Below, in pieces: positions 1-11,169 of a DNA stretch of 64,000 bases. Location of the stretch: contig CM029664.1 of the NCBI GenBank assembly GCA_017311315.1, positions 25,900,481-25,964,480 on the forward strand, in the 5' to 3' direction. The DNA is from Dendrocalamus latiflorus. Lineage: Eukaryota; Streptophyta; Magnoliopsida; Poales; Poaceae. Made by a program: the position numbers and the translations under genes. The notes under the pieces were generated by a model. That model searched no databases. It was not told where the DNA came from and saw only the letters and a program-made list of their open reading frames with translations. Position 1 is the stretch's first letter. Each line of letters starts with the position of its first letter.

Positions 1-505
1 GGACGGAGCGCTCGCGCGTCTACCTCGACTAGGCGCTAGCCCCACTGCCACCACTTCGAAGGGTAGGGGACGGAGCGCTCGCGCGTCTACCTCGACTAGG
101 CGCTAGCCCCACTGCCACCACTTCGGAGGGTAGGGGACGGAGTGCTCGCGCGTCTACCTTGACTAGGCACCAGCTCCGCGGCCATCACTTCGAAGGGTAG
201 GGGACGGAGCACTCGCGCGTCTACTTCGACTAGGCGCCAGCTCCGCGGCCACCACTTCGAAGGGTAGGGGACGGAGCGCTCGCGCGTCTACTTCGACTAG
301 GCACCAGCCCCGCTGCCACCACTTCAAAGGGTTGGGGACGGAGCGCTCGTGCGTCTACTTCGATTAGGCGCCAGCCTCGCTGCCACCACTTCGAAGAGTA
401 GGGGATGGAGCGCTCGCGCGTCTACTTCGACTAGGCGCCAGCTCCGCTGCCACAACTTCGAAGGGTGGGAGATGGAGCGCTCGAGCGTCTACCTCGGCTA
501 TGAAG
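1..505. repeat. 67-bp tandem array, Tat-like copy 1
   Basis: About seven and a half head-to-tail units run to near 505, with unit starts at 1, 68, 135, 202 and then every 67 bases. Each unit contains the core GGACGGAGCGCTCGCGCGTC, then a tract ending CCACTTCGAAGGG. Units differ by scattered substitutions. The period is not a multiple of three, so the array does not encode a protein repeat. The array continues off the left edge. The same repeat lies at 23730-24480, in the same position relative to the antisense gene, so it is an internal part of the element. Maize Grande is known to have comparable internal tandem repeats. Confidence 0.93.
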
Positions 506-1073
506 CGCAAGGATGGAGTGCCAAGTCCTACGAATAAATCGGAGATAGGCGCAGTCATGAAAGGTGGCGGGGACATGTATTTCGACCAATCTTTATTGCA
601 TTCGTGCACGAATGTTTACAAAGGCGTCTGGTGATCAACACCCCCAAAGACCTAGTGTACAAGCGTCCCTGAGCTTCCAGGATCGCTACTCATACGGCTC
701 CACCTTGATGTACTCCCTCGCTGGAGCCTCGCCCGCCGAAGCCCGGGCCGCCCAAAAGTCCAGCGAATCCTCGGCCCATCGCCAGTGCCAAAGGTGTCGG
801 TGGGTCACGAGGTCAGAGACTAGCAACCAGTCTCTATTAAGTCGCTTCCTAGAGCACAGCGATACATGCGGTCCGAACATGGGGCAATTTCCACTTTATT
901 CATAAAAAAGGGGGGCACATACGTTGCAATGCATGCCTACACACTAGAACCCCCGCATCACACATGTGGGTTCACGCAGTGCCTCGCAGCGGCGGCACCG
1001 CCTTCGTCACGCCGTGGGACTTTATCAAGCCATCGACCGAAGTTCCCCTCACCATGCATGGTCCGCTGTAGCT
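506..1073. other. spacer between tandem array and antisense gene
   Basis: This stretch is homologous to 24481-24855 of the second Tat-like copy. On the minus strand it is the probable 3' untranslated region of the antisense gene. No conserved reading frame is visible. Confidence 0.6.
895..900 (-). terminator. AATAAA poly(A) signal of antisense gene, copy 1
   Basis: The minus strand reads AATAAA. It lies downstream of the last antisense coding block, and the same hexamer in the same context occurs in copy 2 at 24855-24860. The function as a poly(A) signal is inferred from this shared position. Confidence 0.55.
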
Positions 1074-3792
1074 CTACCTTCGCCGTGGCCTCCCCGATAT
1101 AGTCCCAAATTCGTTCATGAAAAACCCGGACGGCGGGATGAACGGCGTGTACGGCGCTGACATCACTCTGGCCCCTGCTGGCATCTCCAACTGGGGGTCA
1201 GCTAACCCGTCGACGTGTCGGCAACCTCGATGCCGGAGTAGCGCAAAGGCTAGGTGCGAAGTTACGGAGGAACAATGGTTCCCAAAAGACCTCACGGCGT
1301 TGAGAGCGAGGTTGGAAGCCTCCCCGATGCGACGAAGTGTCCGCGACAGCTCTTTGGGGGCCGAAGGAACGAGGTGGCACTTCGGCTGCAAGGTCTTCAA
1401 GGGCGCCCTCCAGAGCCAGCATGGTGTCCCATGCCGCCACCGAGGCATCACCCAGAGTCCGGTCCCGCTCCCCAAGAGATGCAGCAAGGCGGCCTTTCTC
1501 CTCCTCCAGCGCAGCGATTTGCTGTAGTAAGCCATCACGCTCCTCGGCGGCCGCTCGCTGTGCCGTCTTGACGGCCGCTCGCTGCGCCGCCGCGAGCGCC
1601 TCGGCGCCTGAAATCGCCTTCGCACGCTCCGCCTCCAAAAGTCGGATGCGGTTGTCCTTGGTGGAGTGGGCCTCCTCGGCCGTGCGAAGGGCCTCTTCGG
1701 TAGTGCGTAGCCGGTCCTCTAGCGCCCCCTCTCGGGGTGTGAGCCACTTGCAATGCCCGGCCAAGGGTGAGGGTCTGCACAACGCAGCGGTCAGCAAATT
1801 CCTAAACGATGGCACAGTCAAAAGTCGAGTGCTCACCCCCATCTCCAAGGCCTCTAGCGTGCCTCCCAGGTGCTCCGACCCGCACGTCAGCAATGCCTGG
1901 CAATCCAGGTTCGCGACCGCACTGTCTGCGGCTCCCCACCACACCCGCAGCACCTCCAGCCAAGGGACGAAGTCCGCTAAGCTCGGTCGCGTGGCCTCCG
2001 CGATGACAATTTCGAGGGCGCCGGGCGCCGAGGCCACCAAGGGAAGTCCCCGACCCCCGAAGATTGTCCGCGCTCGGGGGACCGTGCCACTGCCAATGAT
2101 AAAGGGTAGTGGTTAGGGCCCTACGGAAGCCCTGTAGGATTGTACGAAGGGAGTCGAGTTTACCTTCGGCATCAATTGGCGAGCTCCGCTAAGTTGTCCC
2201 TTCAGCCTCCGAGGGAATCGCAGGAATACCAGCGCCCCCGGAAGAAGTTAGCTCCCCAGGCAGGGGGGCCTCTATGTCAGAATCTGACTCCAACAGGCTC
2301 CTGACCCCGGTCGCCACAGCGAACCCCTTCTCCGGGGTGCGCGGCCGCTTCGCTTTCGGAGACCGGGGCAAGGACTCCTCCACCTCGGCAGCCAGCGTAG
2401 GCAGCGGCGCTTCGCCCTCTTGGTTGTCCGCGCCGCACCAAAGGACACCTCGCCTAGAATCGTTTCCGTACCTCCTTCAAGGTCTGAATTGACATACTTT
2501 GTCGAGTTGGAGTCGGCATCCATCGAAATACCACCCCCAACAGAGCTGATAGGAGCGGCAGCCGACGCACCAGGTACAGCCGTGGAGGACCGGGCCCTCC
2601 GTCGAGAAGGCAATCCTTTTCCCTTGCCGTCGTCGTCACGGCGGCGAGGCTGGCTCGGGGCCGGAGTGGCGCGCTCCGGCACGCGAATGCCCAGAGCTTC
2701 GCACACCTAGTTTATCCGCCCTAGCTTCGCCTCCACGGTCGCAGCATTGCGCAAGCTGTGCTCCTTGGCTGCATACAGTCCGAAGAACACGACCACTGCA
2801 CGCTCCGCGTCCCCCAGGAGAAGCCTATAGGTGAGAAGAGGCGGAGTCAAAAAAAAGAGGGGGAAAAGCAAGGCTCCACCCCAACACTTGCGAGGGTTGC
2901 CTCGGCAGCGAGGACATGGACGGGCGGACGTTGTCGTGCCGAAGGCCCCCAAGTTGGATGCGCCACCCATCGGCAAGTGGTGCCACACCGTACATGATGA
3001 ACTCCTCGGTGAGGTCATGCATGTTGAAGCGGGCGGTGATCCCCACAAGCCTCCGCGCCCTCCGCCTGTCCTCGTCGTCGATCGGTGTGCATGGTGAGGT
3101 ATTGAATGACACCGGACGGCCCGTGCACTCGAGGCCACTGCCGCTCGCCACGCGGTGGTAAAACCACCGTTTCATCCAGTTAGGTTCCCACTTCGTCCGG
3201 GTCGAGTTGGCAGGGAAAATCTTCCCGCACTGTGACCGTAGGACAAAGTTGACGCTGCCGAAGTTGGAAAATGTCCCCCCTCCCAGCTTCTTTGGCTGGC
3301 ACCGCGCGTCATGGAGGAACGCGAACAGTGAGGCGCTAGGCCAGCATGTCTCTGTATGCAGTGCGCAGCTGTAGACGGCAAGGTGGGCTATCGCATTCAG
3401 AGTCAACTGCGCCAGCTCCAGCCTGAAGGTTCGCAAGACAACACTGACGTCTTGGCTGCTGGGATACGAAGCCCGGCCTCAAAATAAGCGACGAAGACGA
3501 TCGCCTCTGACTTCTCCGGGTGTGGTTCTATCTCGTCGCTGACGGGCAACCGCACCTCGTGATGGTCCAACAGCTTCCCTTCGCGCAACAGAGTCCAGAT
3601 CGTCTCCTCTGTCGCGAGAGTCGGGCCCAAGACGCGGGAGCAAGGACCCTCCACTTTCTCCGCCACTACCCACCGCTTGTCCACCAGCGATGGCTCGTGC
3701 CCCTCAAGCGTGTACTCCACCTCGACCGACGACAATCGCTGGGATGGGGCATCACTGTTGGTCCTAGGAGCACGTTCTTCGCCACGAGCCAT
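1074..3792 (-). pseudogene. antisense gene of Tat-like element, copy 1 (gypsy-type transposase domain, coiled coil)
   Basis: This is a minus-strand gene with probable start ATG at 3792, peptide MARGEERAPR. The N-terminal part resembles the grass 'putative gypsy type transposon' domain (Pfam PF04195, recognised by eye), with EAGLRIP and LELAQLTLNAIAHLAVYS. A low-complexity part follows, then a heptad-like coiled coil (ERDGLLQQIAALEEEKGRLA). Three short introns are predicted: 2825-2891 (67 bp, GC donor), 2090-2163 (74 bp) and 1775-1836 (62 bp); all have AG acceptors and match introns of copy 2. Damage includes a frameshift near 3440, a TAG near 2707 where copy 2 has a Cys codon, and frameshifts in exons 2 and 4. 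The function is unknown. Such antisense ORFs are a known feature of Tat/Grande elements. Confidence 0.72.
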
Positions 3793-3914
3793 TGTCCTCC
3801 GGGAGCTAGACGACGGGAAAAGGCGCGACAGCATAGGGGGCAAGAGCACAGTGCGCAAAAGAAAGGAAGCAGAAGGTATATGAAGTAGAATGATGGCGCC
3901 GTCCCAAAAGGGGG

Positions 3915-3922
3915 TATATAAA
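3915..3922 (-). promoter_or_regulatory. TATA box of antisense gene, copy 1
   Basis: The minus strand reads TTTATATA about 123 bp upstream of the predicted start ATG (3792), inside a block also present in copy 2, where TTTAAATA lies at 28136-28143. Transcription is not shown. Confidence 0.55.
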
Positions 3923-4981
3923 GCCCCTTCACCTCCTACACCGCCGGTAAGCCCAACCGACGGAAGCCGAACTGCTCGCCTCCCCCACGATTGGGAAGCG
4001 CAACCGGTGGAAGCCATAGTGGCGTGGCCGCCCACGCGCACGACCGCGGTCGCAACCACCTGACGACGCACGATGCGCCAATCACGTCCCACCCCATCGG
4101 GACGAAGCGTGCGGTTGCAGCCATACAACAGTCTGACAACGCACGACGCGCTAATCACGTCCTGCCACGCGCCCATCCCCTCGGCAAAAGGATGCATGAC
4201 TGCGGTCACGTGGTGTGGCCCACTCTCTATTGCGTGTCAGTGGTCGGCGTGATACGCAGGGCCATCAATGCTGTGCCAGCAGACCACCAACCAATCGCTC
4301 CGACTCTGACTTCTACGTCGGCCCCATCTCCATGGAGCACTCCGATCTCGACTCCGGCTTCGACCCCATGAGGCATCAATGCACTGTCAACAGGCCATTA
4401 ACTAGTCGCCCTGACTTTAGCTTCCACGCCGACTTTGACCTCGACTTTGGCTCGCCGGGGCGGCTCCGCCAGCAACTTCAAGTCCGCGGACATTGCAGGA
4501 TACGCTGGTCGCCTACCGTAATGTCCTGCAGATACCGTCGCACGATGGGTATAATAAAGCACTGTCGTTGAGCCGCGAGCCATCTGGCCGTGCCTTGACG
4601 TGGAGTTTGTACGACGAATCCGCAGTCCACCTCGTCCTCGAGCTCGTGTGACGACCCCGGAGCTCACTCCGACTCTGGGTCCGCAGAGTTGAGTTGGCCC
4701 TCCGACTTGGCCCTGTAAGCTAGGGGCAGCACCGCATCCCGCCTCGTCCGTTGGACCGTGAAGCGAGGTCGAGCGTGGGCCTGGCTTCGCCCTACGGGCC
4801 GGCTCCGACAGGGGGCGAGTGAAGAGAACGCCGGCGTGATGCCAAAAGGGTGCATAAAGCCCCCTCGCCTCCCACGACCAGGAAGCGCCAGCTGGCGGAA
4901 ATCCAACTGTCTGCTCTCCCCGCGATCGGGAAGCGTGCCCGCCAAAACGCGACCGCGGATCGGAGATAAGTTGTAGCCAAA

Positions 4982-5100
4982 CTCAAAAGTAGGCATCCTT
5001 CAGTTCATCAACATTCTATGACCGCGTCGATTGGTGCTAACCTTGCTATAAAGCAGTGCTTTCAAAGAATGCAGATGAACTGAGGTAGCCTATTTTTGAG
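4982..5100. repeat. inverted-repeat hairpin unit A
   Basis: The arm at 4982-5017 starts CTCAAAAGTAGG and ends CATTCT. It pairs with 5066-5100, which starts AGAATGCAGATGAAC and ends TTTTTGAG. About 28 of 36 positions match when the second arm is reverse-complemented, with a loop of about 48 bases. It is the first of two such units in this copy. Confidence 0.75.
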
Positions 5101-5235
5101 AACAAGATCATAAAGTAACAAAGCAGACGGTGAGTGCGGGAAGACGACGCTGTGGTGATAGGTGAGAATACAACCGTCTGCCTTCCCCCGCGATCGGCCG
5201 GCGCGACCGGGGATTCGATATAAGTTTTGACCGAA

Positions 5236-5354
5236 GTCAAAAACAGACCTCCGTCTGTTCATCGACATTCTACGACCGCATTGTCAACGCTCGTTCTGCT
5301 GTGAAATAGTCTTATCGGAGAATGCAGAGGAACAGAGGCGGGCCTATTTTTGAG
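5236..5354. repeat. inverted-repeat hairpin unit B
   Basis: The arm at 5236-5271 (GTCAAAAACAGACC to CATTCT) pairs with 5319-5354 (AGAATGCAGAGG to TTTTTGAG). It has the same size and layout as unit A, 254 bp downstream. Where unit A has CAGTTCATC in both arms, unit B has CTGTTC in both. Confidence 0.75.
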
Positions 5355-6424
5355 AACCAAGACCATCCTAGCCGTACCTAGCTGTGTCACAATGAAGGAC
5401 GACGTAGGAAGGTGGTAGCATATATATATATCCCCGCTGCGCCCCTTGCCGGGAAACGCAACCGGCGGGAGTGCAACCAGCGGAGAGCAACCGGCGGGAG
5501 CTGAACCGTTACGCTTTGTAACATCCCAAAAATCCTATTTCTAAAAAAATTAATATCAAATTAAATATTTTAAAGTTTTTGAATTTCATTTGGAGTTATT
5601 TGGATTTTTATTTGGTTTTCTGAGTTTTCTGGAGTTTAAAACATATTTTTAAAATTTAAAAAGTATTTTAAAGTATGAAAATTAAATACCAACATTAGTT
5701 GGAAATAATTTTATTAAGTCCAAAATATCTCCAGGAGCTTCTGTGAATTTTTCTGGAATATTTGGAGGTATTTTCATATTTTTTCTGATGCTTAAATAAT
5801 TTCCTAGCCTTTTCTGAAAATCAAAAACAAATTCTAAAAATAAAATCCCAACTTCTCTCCCTCTGGCCGACGCGTGGACGGCCCAGATCCGCCCACATCG
5901 CCGCCCAGCCTAATCCCGGCCGTTTCCCCCTCTCCCTCTGCCAAGGGGGCCCGGCCCGTCAGCCGGCTCCGCCTTCCCCTCCCCACGGGCCGACGCGTGG
6001 CCGGCCCGATGCGCGCCACGCCACCCCGCTCGCCCATCCGGCCGTTCCCTCCCACTTAACCGCACCCGCCGCCCGATCCTCCCTCCGAGCCACGTGGCTT
6101 CATCCGAGCTGCCCGTTCTCTCCCCTCCTCTCTCGCTGCACGCGGGCCCCAGTTGTCAGACCCGTCGTGTACCCCACGCGACCTTCCTTCTTTTCTCCCC
6201 CTATTTCCTTCCTTGCGCCGGCGACCGAGTCCCCACGGATCCCGCCTTTCCTTCCCCGGCTCTCTCCGGTTTTGGAAACTCCGGGCACCGCCGCGACCAG
6301 ATCCCCCTAATGCCGCGTCCCCCTTTCCTTCCGCGTCCCCTCTTTCCTTCCTTCCCCTCTCCCTTCCTTTTTCTGGCCACCATCACCGGCGAGCAATTGC
6401 TGCGCCTGTGCCCCCCTCCGCCCC

Positions 6425-6431
6425 TATAAAA
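6425..6431 (+). promoter_or_regulatory. TATA box, chromovirus 5' LTR
   Basis: TATAAAA in a GC-rich block, with CCCCTATAAAAGCCCC on both sides. The equivalent in the 3' LTR is TATAAAA at 17723-17729. It is the likely start region of the genomic transcript. Confidence 0.75.
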
Positions 6432-6770
6432 GCCCCCTCGGCTCCGCCTCCCTCCGCACAACCTCCCGCCGCACTCCACCTCCCCTTCCCGAGCCCCGAG
6501 TGCCCCGCACCGTGAATTCCCCGTGCGCACCCCGGCGAGCCCTCCGGCGAGGAATCGCCGCCGCCCCGAAGCCTCTCGCGCCACGCCGTTGCCTCCTCCG
6601 GCTTCCCCGCGTCGGTGCGAAGCTCCCCGACCCCTCGGCCGAGCCTCCCCGCCACCAGAACGCCGTCGCACCGGAGCACCCCTCGCCGTCGCCTCCGTCC
6701 GCCTCTGCCCGAACCCCTCCGGCAGATACCTCAAAAGGTATACTTACCCTTTATGGGTACGAAACACCCG

Positions 6771-6835
6771 TGAGCTCAGTTGGTTAACAGTGTTATCTCT
6801 CCCTCCCCCCGGTTCCCTCGGCGCGCGTTCGAGCC
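6771..6835 (+). other. tRNA-like block (box A/B-like) in 5' LTR
   Basis: TGAGCTCAGTTGGTTA at 6771-6786 looks like a tRNA D-arm with Pol III box A. GTTCGAGCC at 6827-6835 looks like the T-arm with box B. The spacing of about 56 bases is close to that of a tRNA with a variable arm. Equivalent blocks lie in the 3' LTR (18098-18158) and in the other gypsy LTR (43113-43165), each preceded by ACACCCG. It is not a complete tRNA: no paired acceptor stem was seen. Confidence 0.6.
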
Positions 6836-7424
6836 CCCGGCTCTGCACGCTGAGGTTGAGCCATTTCTATTATTTTTCGCTCTGACATCTGGGCCCCACT
6901 CGTCAGTCGCTGTCGGTCTATGGGCCGGCTGACATCTTGGCCCCGCCTGTCAGTGCCTTCGCTGGCATGTGGGTCCAAAGCCCTTAGGGTCCCACCTGTT
7001 AGTGGCCAAGAGCAGCCTGGGGCCACTAACAGAAGGGTCCCACTTGTCAGTAGCTGAGTAGTAGGCTCACTGACATGTGGGCCCCACTGGCCATAGACAC
7101 AGAGAATAATCAATAAAAGAAACAGATTAAAATGTAAATTCTACAGTGGGCCCCACCTGTCAGAAATTTCATAATTTATGGATTTATCTGAACTGAGATA
7201 TTTAAGTAAGCATAACTTATTCATTTTAACTCCAAATTGGGCCGTTCAAATTTCTAAATTCTTCTAAAATCATGAACTACTTAAATATGCCCTGTATTTG
7301 ATTTTTTGATTTTATTTGGATTTTTTTGTATTTTTTTGTTTTGTTTGCTCCGTCTTTTCGCGCGTAGATTCCACCGTTGCCGAAGACCTCTGCACTCCGC
7401 AACAAGAAGACCCAAAGAGCGTGC

Positions 7425-7440
7425 AAGAAGGTAAGTCTCC
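7425..7440 (+). promoter_or_regulatory. 5' splice site in the LTR leader
   Basis: AAGAAG|GTAAGTCTCC matches the plant donor consensus, with the intron starting at 7431. The same place reads GCAAGT in the 3' LTR (18761), GCGAGT in the 41627 LTR (44575), and GCAAGT on the minus strand in the solo LTR (50264). In the two plus-strand LTR families TTTGATCAT follows closely. Splicing is inferred. Confidence 0.55.
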
Positions 7441-8232
7441 TTTGATCATTTTGAACCTATGTTTGTGAAATGTTTTAATTATTTTAAATTTATGTGCATC
7501 GCTATTTACATAGAATCTTAATTTTGTCTTAGCCAGATAGTTACTCCAATCATTGTTATGCCCTCAATTGAAATTGAATGCCATGTACCTTTGTAACCCT
7601 AGGATCACCTTTGTCTCAAATAATGAGAATTATATAATTCTTTGGTAGTATTAGAACGGTAGTAAAAATGCTTAGTCATGCTATTGAATTCTTTTGTAAC
7701 CTTGGGTTGGGAGATCATATTTCATTCAACTGGTAGTTGTATTTAGAAGTAAGTGGTGACTGGTGTTGCCACTGTTCTTTTTTAAAAAATAAATAAAATG
7801 TAAAAGTTGGTTTAGGCTGGGGCGGATGGTTGGTTGGGATTGGTGCGGCAAGCACTAGATCTTGTAAAGTGTATGTTCCGCTCTAGTCGATTAAGGACCG
7901 ACGCTTGTGATTGTCCAAACTAAGCACTACCGTACAACCCCGAGTCTATATGGGTACGACCTAGCTGATTAAATCATGATAGTTTAGTTTAGGTGCCACC
8001 AGTGGAAAGTGGGTGCCAGGGATTTACTGGTTATCCACAGTGAGGGACAGGGATTTACTGTACTCATATGGCGCAATAGGGGGCTTCGGACTGGGTGGAT
8101 TTAACCCTTCTGCGGTGAAACCTCAGCGGGTGGTGTCTAGCTAGACTAGAGTGAGGAAAAGGCTTTGTGATATTTTATCTGTGTCTCATGCCAAAGGAAG
8201 CGTGGTGACTGTTAAGATAATTTATCTCTTGG

Positions 8233-8300
8233 GGGTAAAGTTGTACAACCTCTGCAGAATGTCAAATTATTCGAATAGCCGTGCCCACGGTCAAGGGCGG
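8233..8300 (+). promoter_or_regulatory. conserved palindromic LTR block
   Basis: Contains CTGCAG, then TATTCGAATA at 8268-8277 and CCGTGCCCACGG at 8279-8290. It recurs in the 3' LTR (TATTCGAATA at 19419-19428), in the 20180 LTR fragment (20501-20510), in the 41627 LTR (45467-45489) and inverted in the solo LTR (49526-49535). Its role is unknown. Confidence 0.7.
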
Positions 8301-9031
8301 GCAAGGAATGCATTCACATGGTAGATCTTTGATTTTCGTTTTAAAAACAAAATTTGGGTATTTCGAGAGTGGAGGGAACTCTCGGAAGGGATCCTGGCAG
8401 TTGGAGCCAGTGTGGGTGGATGTAACCTGAAATTCTAAACTTTATCGATTAGAATTGGTTAACTAGTGTTGGTGGTTACAATCTTCACTATAAACTGCTT
8501 AATAGTTTCAATTAAAGCAATTACTTTGTCAAATTAATGCCTTCAAAAATATTTAGTAGTAATTGAAATAAAACATTGCTTTGTGCAAAAGAACCATATA
8601 GCCCTCCTTTGTCAAGCCTTGCATCTATTGCATTTTCCCCAAGACTTGCGAAGTACTTTATGTACTCACATGCTGCACTTAAAATCAACTCAGAAGAATA
8701 TGAAGCTCAAGATGGAGACTACGACTACTTCGCTTGTGGATTCGATGAAGGATTCTCGGAGTACTAGGTCGCGCTTCCCCAGTCAATTGGCTGTGGTGTG
8801 TTGATGGGTCTTCGCCGGATTTATCTTCTGCTTCCACTGTGTTTTGTGTGTGCGAGGTCTTGAAACCTCATTTGTAATAATGAGACCTTTCGGTCAGTAC
8901 TCTATTATTGTAGTAAAGCGTACTTGGTGATGTAATTATTTCTGTTTGACTGTGTGCACTAGCTTTGATCTGGGACTAGTGCTGTAATACATAGAGGGTC
9001 CGAGTTCGGAAATCCGGGGTCCCAACAGAGA

Positions 9032-9043
9032 TGGTATCAGAGC
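9032..9043 (+). other. primer-binding site, chromovirus
   Basis: TGGTATCAGAGC is complementary to the 3' end of plant initiator tRNA-Met and lies just after the 5' LTR end at 9027. Confidence 0.88.
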
Positions 9044-9108
9044 CAATTTGACTGTAGGACGTGACCTAGGTTAGAAATGGCAAAACCTTATGGACTTATA
9101 TTTATTAA

Positions 9109-11037
9109 TGTTGGACCAAAATGGCGACAGAGGGGGGGGGGGTGAATGTCGACTCTTGAAAACAACCCCTAACAAGTATCACGTAAAAACTCTTCTCCTA
9201 TAGCAACAATGCTATGAAGAAAAGGCTCACTGGATACTAAAATCTCAGAGAAAGGAGACAAGACAAAAGAACTAGAAGGATACACTAAGAAATATCCATG
9301 AAACAGAGAAACTACTGCAGAAAAATCCCCTGGCCGGTCTGACCGCAATGGGGTGGGCGGTCAGACCGCCCAGAGACCGCCGGTCAGACCGGTTGGATAG
9401 GGCCGGTCAGAACGCCTTTGAGGCAGCGGTCAGACCGCTCCCCTGTCCCCAGCAGCCCGAGAGCAACCTGAAAATTCTGAAACTCGGGCAAAAACTCCAG
9501 ACCTTCAAAACCTGAGAAAATAGAGGATTACTTCCAACCTTTTCAACCCAGGGCAACTCAACAATAAACTAAATAGCAAGGGAGGCTTGGGAAACAAAAG
9601 AAGTCATCTCAAAACCAAGAATCTCAGATTTTGACCAAGAACTGAAAACTACAGAGTGTTACACAAAAGCACAAATTCCCACCTCATCTCTAGTCCTTTG
9701 ACCATGAAACACAGAGTTAGCTAGGGAATAGCCTTGTGACTCTGGAACTCAAATTTGAGCAAATTCTCTCAAGGGAAGTCAAGAGTCACCTCAAACCCTA
9801 GAAAAGCCAAGAACATGAAAAGCAACAGAGGCAACACCAAAATCCAAAATACTCAATGATCTTAAGTCCTTTGCTCATGAGAGTTTGCAGACAAGTTAGC
9901 AATAGCTAAAGGACTTCTCAGACCAGAAATCAAGCCATCTCCTTAAGGGGATCAAAAACTACCTCAAACCCTAGAAATGAGAACCAAGAACAGAGAAACC
10001 CCAAAAGAGAAATCTGAGATTAAATGCGTTTTGCTCTAGGGAAAACTGATCAAATGATCTTGAGGCAACATCCCAACCTAGAGCAACCCATTTTGGGCCT
10101 TCTCAGCAAGAAACAACTCAAAACTCAAAAAGTCAAGAAATCAACAGAAAGGATGAACGAAGAACACAGGGCTAGTACGAGAGAACTTCTGAGATTTCAT
10201 TCCTGGAAACAAGAGATACAAAGAACTACGTCCCCAAACGCATGGACATTAGAACAAGGAAGATTACATACTCATCACTCCAATCTCTCCCTCTCCCAAA
10301 TCAAGAAACCCTCACTACATGCTTGGAGGAAGGGAGCCACTCAAGAACACATCGAGGGAAGGATAGAACAGCACTCTGCCTTCTCCACCCACTCTCAACA
10401 ACTAAAGCCTAAAGCCAAAACCATCTCTCAAAGGCTCTTTTGACTAAAGCAAACCCTAACTCTCTCCCAAAGCCATGGGATACATGCAGCCACTCACTCC
10501 TATTTATAGCCCTTGGCTAACGGATCTCCAGCCCGTTACGCCCGCTAAATCCAACGGAACCCGCTCCCGCTTGTGCAGCCTCGCGAAATTACCAATTTGC
10601 CCCTCCTGCACCTTCCGGGAAGCTTCCGCGTCTCTTGTCGTCCAAGCCTCGCACCACCTCGAGACTCCATCGTCTTCAACACATCTCGACCGTTCTGACC
10701 TCGACACTGCCTGTGTCTAGCCCGGTCACCTCGTGTCTCGCCACGACTCCGCCTCGACGTCCTGCAGCCAACACAGACAAGAAACACATCAAATAGCACC
10801 GCTCGATACATGAAAGCATAAATAGCATTAGTAAGTCATACTTACGCATAATAAAGTCCAAACCTGTTGAAACAGCAGAATATGCAACCTAAGCACCTTG
10901 ACCAGGTTTGACCAAGTCCGACCGAGCCCGATGCACCACGCAACGTCAAGGTCTGAACCAACCAAATCAAACTCGACTCTCCTAAACCGATGTCAATTAC
11001 TCATCACACACATGGGTCTCAACCACATGGTCTCTCA
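9109..11037 (-). mobile_element. solo LTR of SIRE-like copia family
   Basis: A complete LTR of about 1.93 kb in reverse orientation. Its plus-strand edges are TGTTGGACC and GGTCTCTCA, flanked by the repeat ATTAA at 9104-9108 and 11038-11042. It matches the LTRs at 52733-54672 and 62408-63675 closely. A minus-strand TATAAATA lies at 10501-10508. The palindromic decamer cassette occupies 9334-9438. The body of the element was lost by LTR-LTR recombination. It sits in the chromovirus leader, about 130 bp upstream of orf0. The frame at 10024-10443 and others here are chance openings. Confidence 0.95.
9334..9438. repeat. palindromic minisatellite cassette, solo LTR
   Basis: Five copies of an odd-centred palindrome of the type CGGTC-A/T-GACCG: 9334-9346, 9357-9370, 9380-9392, 9403-9416 (one arm mutated) and 9426-9438. 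Confidence 0.85.
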
Positions 11038-11169
11038 ATTAAAAAGAGTATATTAAAAATATATAAGCTTCTTTGCTTCTACTCTTTTCCTACTTAGTAT
11101 CTCATTCTTGTCTTTGTATTCATTCGTTAAAACTCTTTACTAATCTTTTCTATTATTTCAACTTGGTAG
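11038..11169 (+). promoter_or_regulatory. end of chromovirus leader with 3' splice site before orf0
   Basis: The stretch is T-rich, with TTACTAATC (possible branch point, CTAAT at 11140-11144), a pyrimidine tract, and TTGGTAG ending at 11169. The orf0 ATG follows with no intervening base. Confidence 0.5.

Larger units (their letters stand above)
3923..5516. other. distal noncoding region of Tat-like copy 1
   Basis: GC-rich noncoding region upstream of the antisense promoter. The promoter-like block around 3890-4015 recurs in degraded form near 4838-4940, including AAAGCCCC followed by GGAAGC and GGCGGAA tracts. Further AACCGGCGGGAG motifs lie at 5460-5510. Two inverted-repeat units sit at 4982-5100 and 5236-5354. 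The chromovirus LTR begins at 5517, and the Tat-like sequence does not resume on its far side. Confidence 0.6.
5517..9027 (+). repeat. 5' LTR of chromovirus (3511 bp)
   Basis: Starts TGTAACATCCCAAAAATCC, ends GGGGTCCCAACA, and is followed by the primer site. It aligns along its whole length to 16821-20179. Contents in order: AT-rich start, GC-rich promoter block with TATA at 6425, tRNA-like block 6771-6835, splice donor 7431, conserved palindromic block 8233-8300, and U5 end. The 3' LTR lacks about 180 bp corresponding to roughly 7713-7895 here. Many open frames cross the GC-rich block, but they are not conserved between the two LTRs. Confidence 0.93.

Noticed and set aside
6771..6835. Functional tRNA gene
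   Set aside because: Only D-arm and T-arm motifs are visible. No paired acceptor stem or anticodon arm could be drawn, and the block recurs in LTRs.
9334..9438. CRISPR-like array of short palindromic repeats
   Set aside because: Spacers are irregular and very short, the repeats occur inside plant LTRs, and no cas gene exists.
10024..10443. 139-codon frame as a gene
   Set aside because: It lies inside a SIRE solo LTR, and homologous LTRs open similar frames on the opposite strand by composition only.
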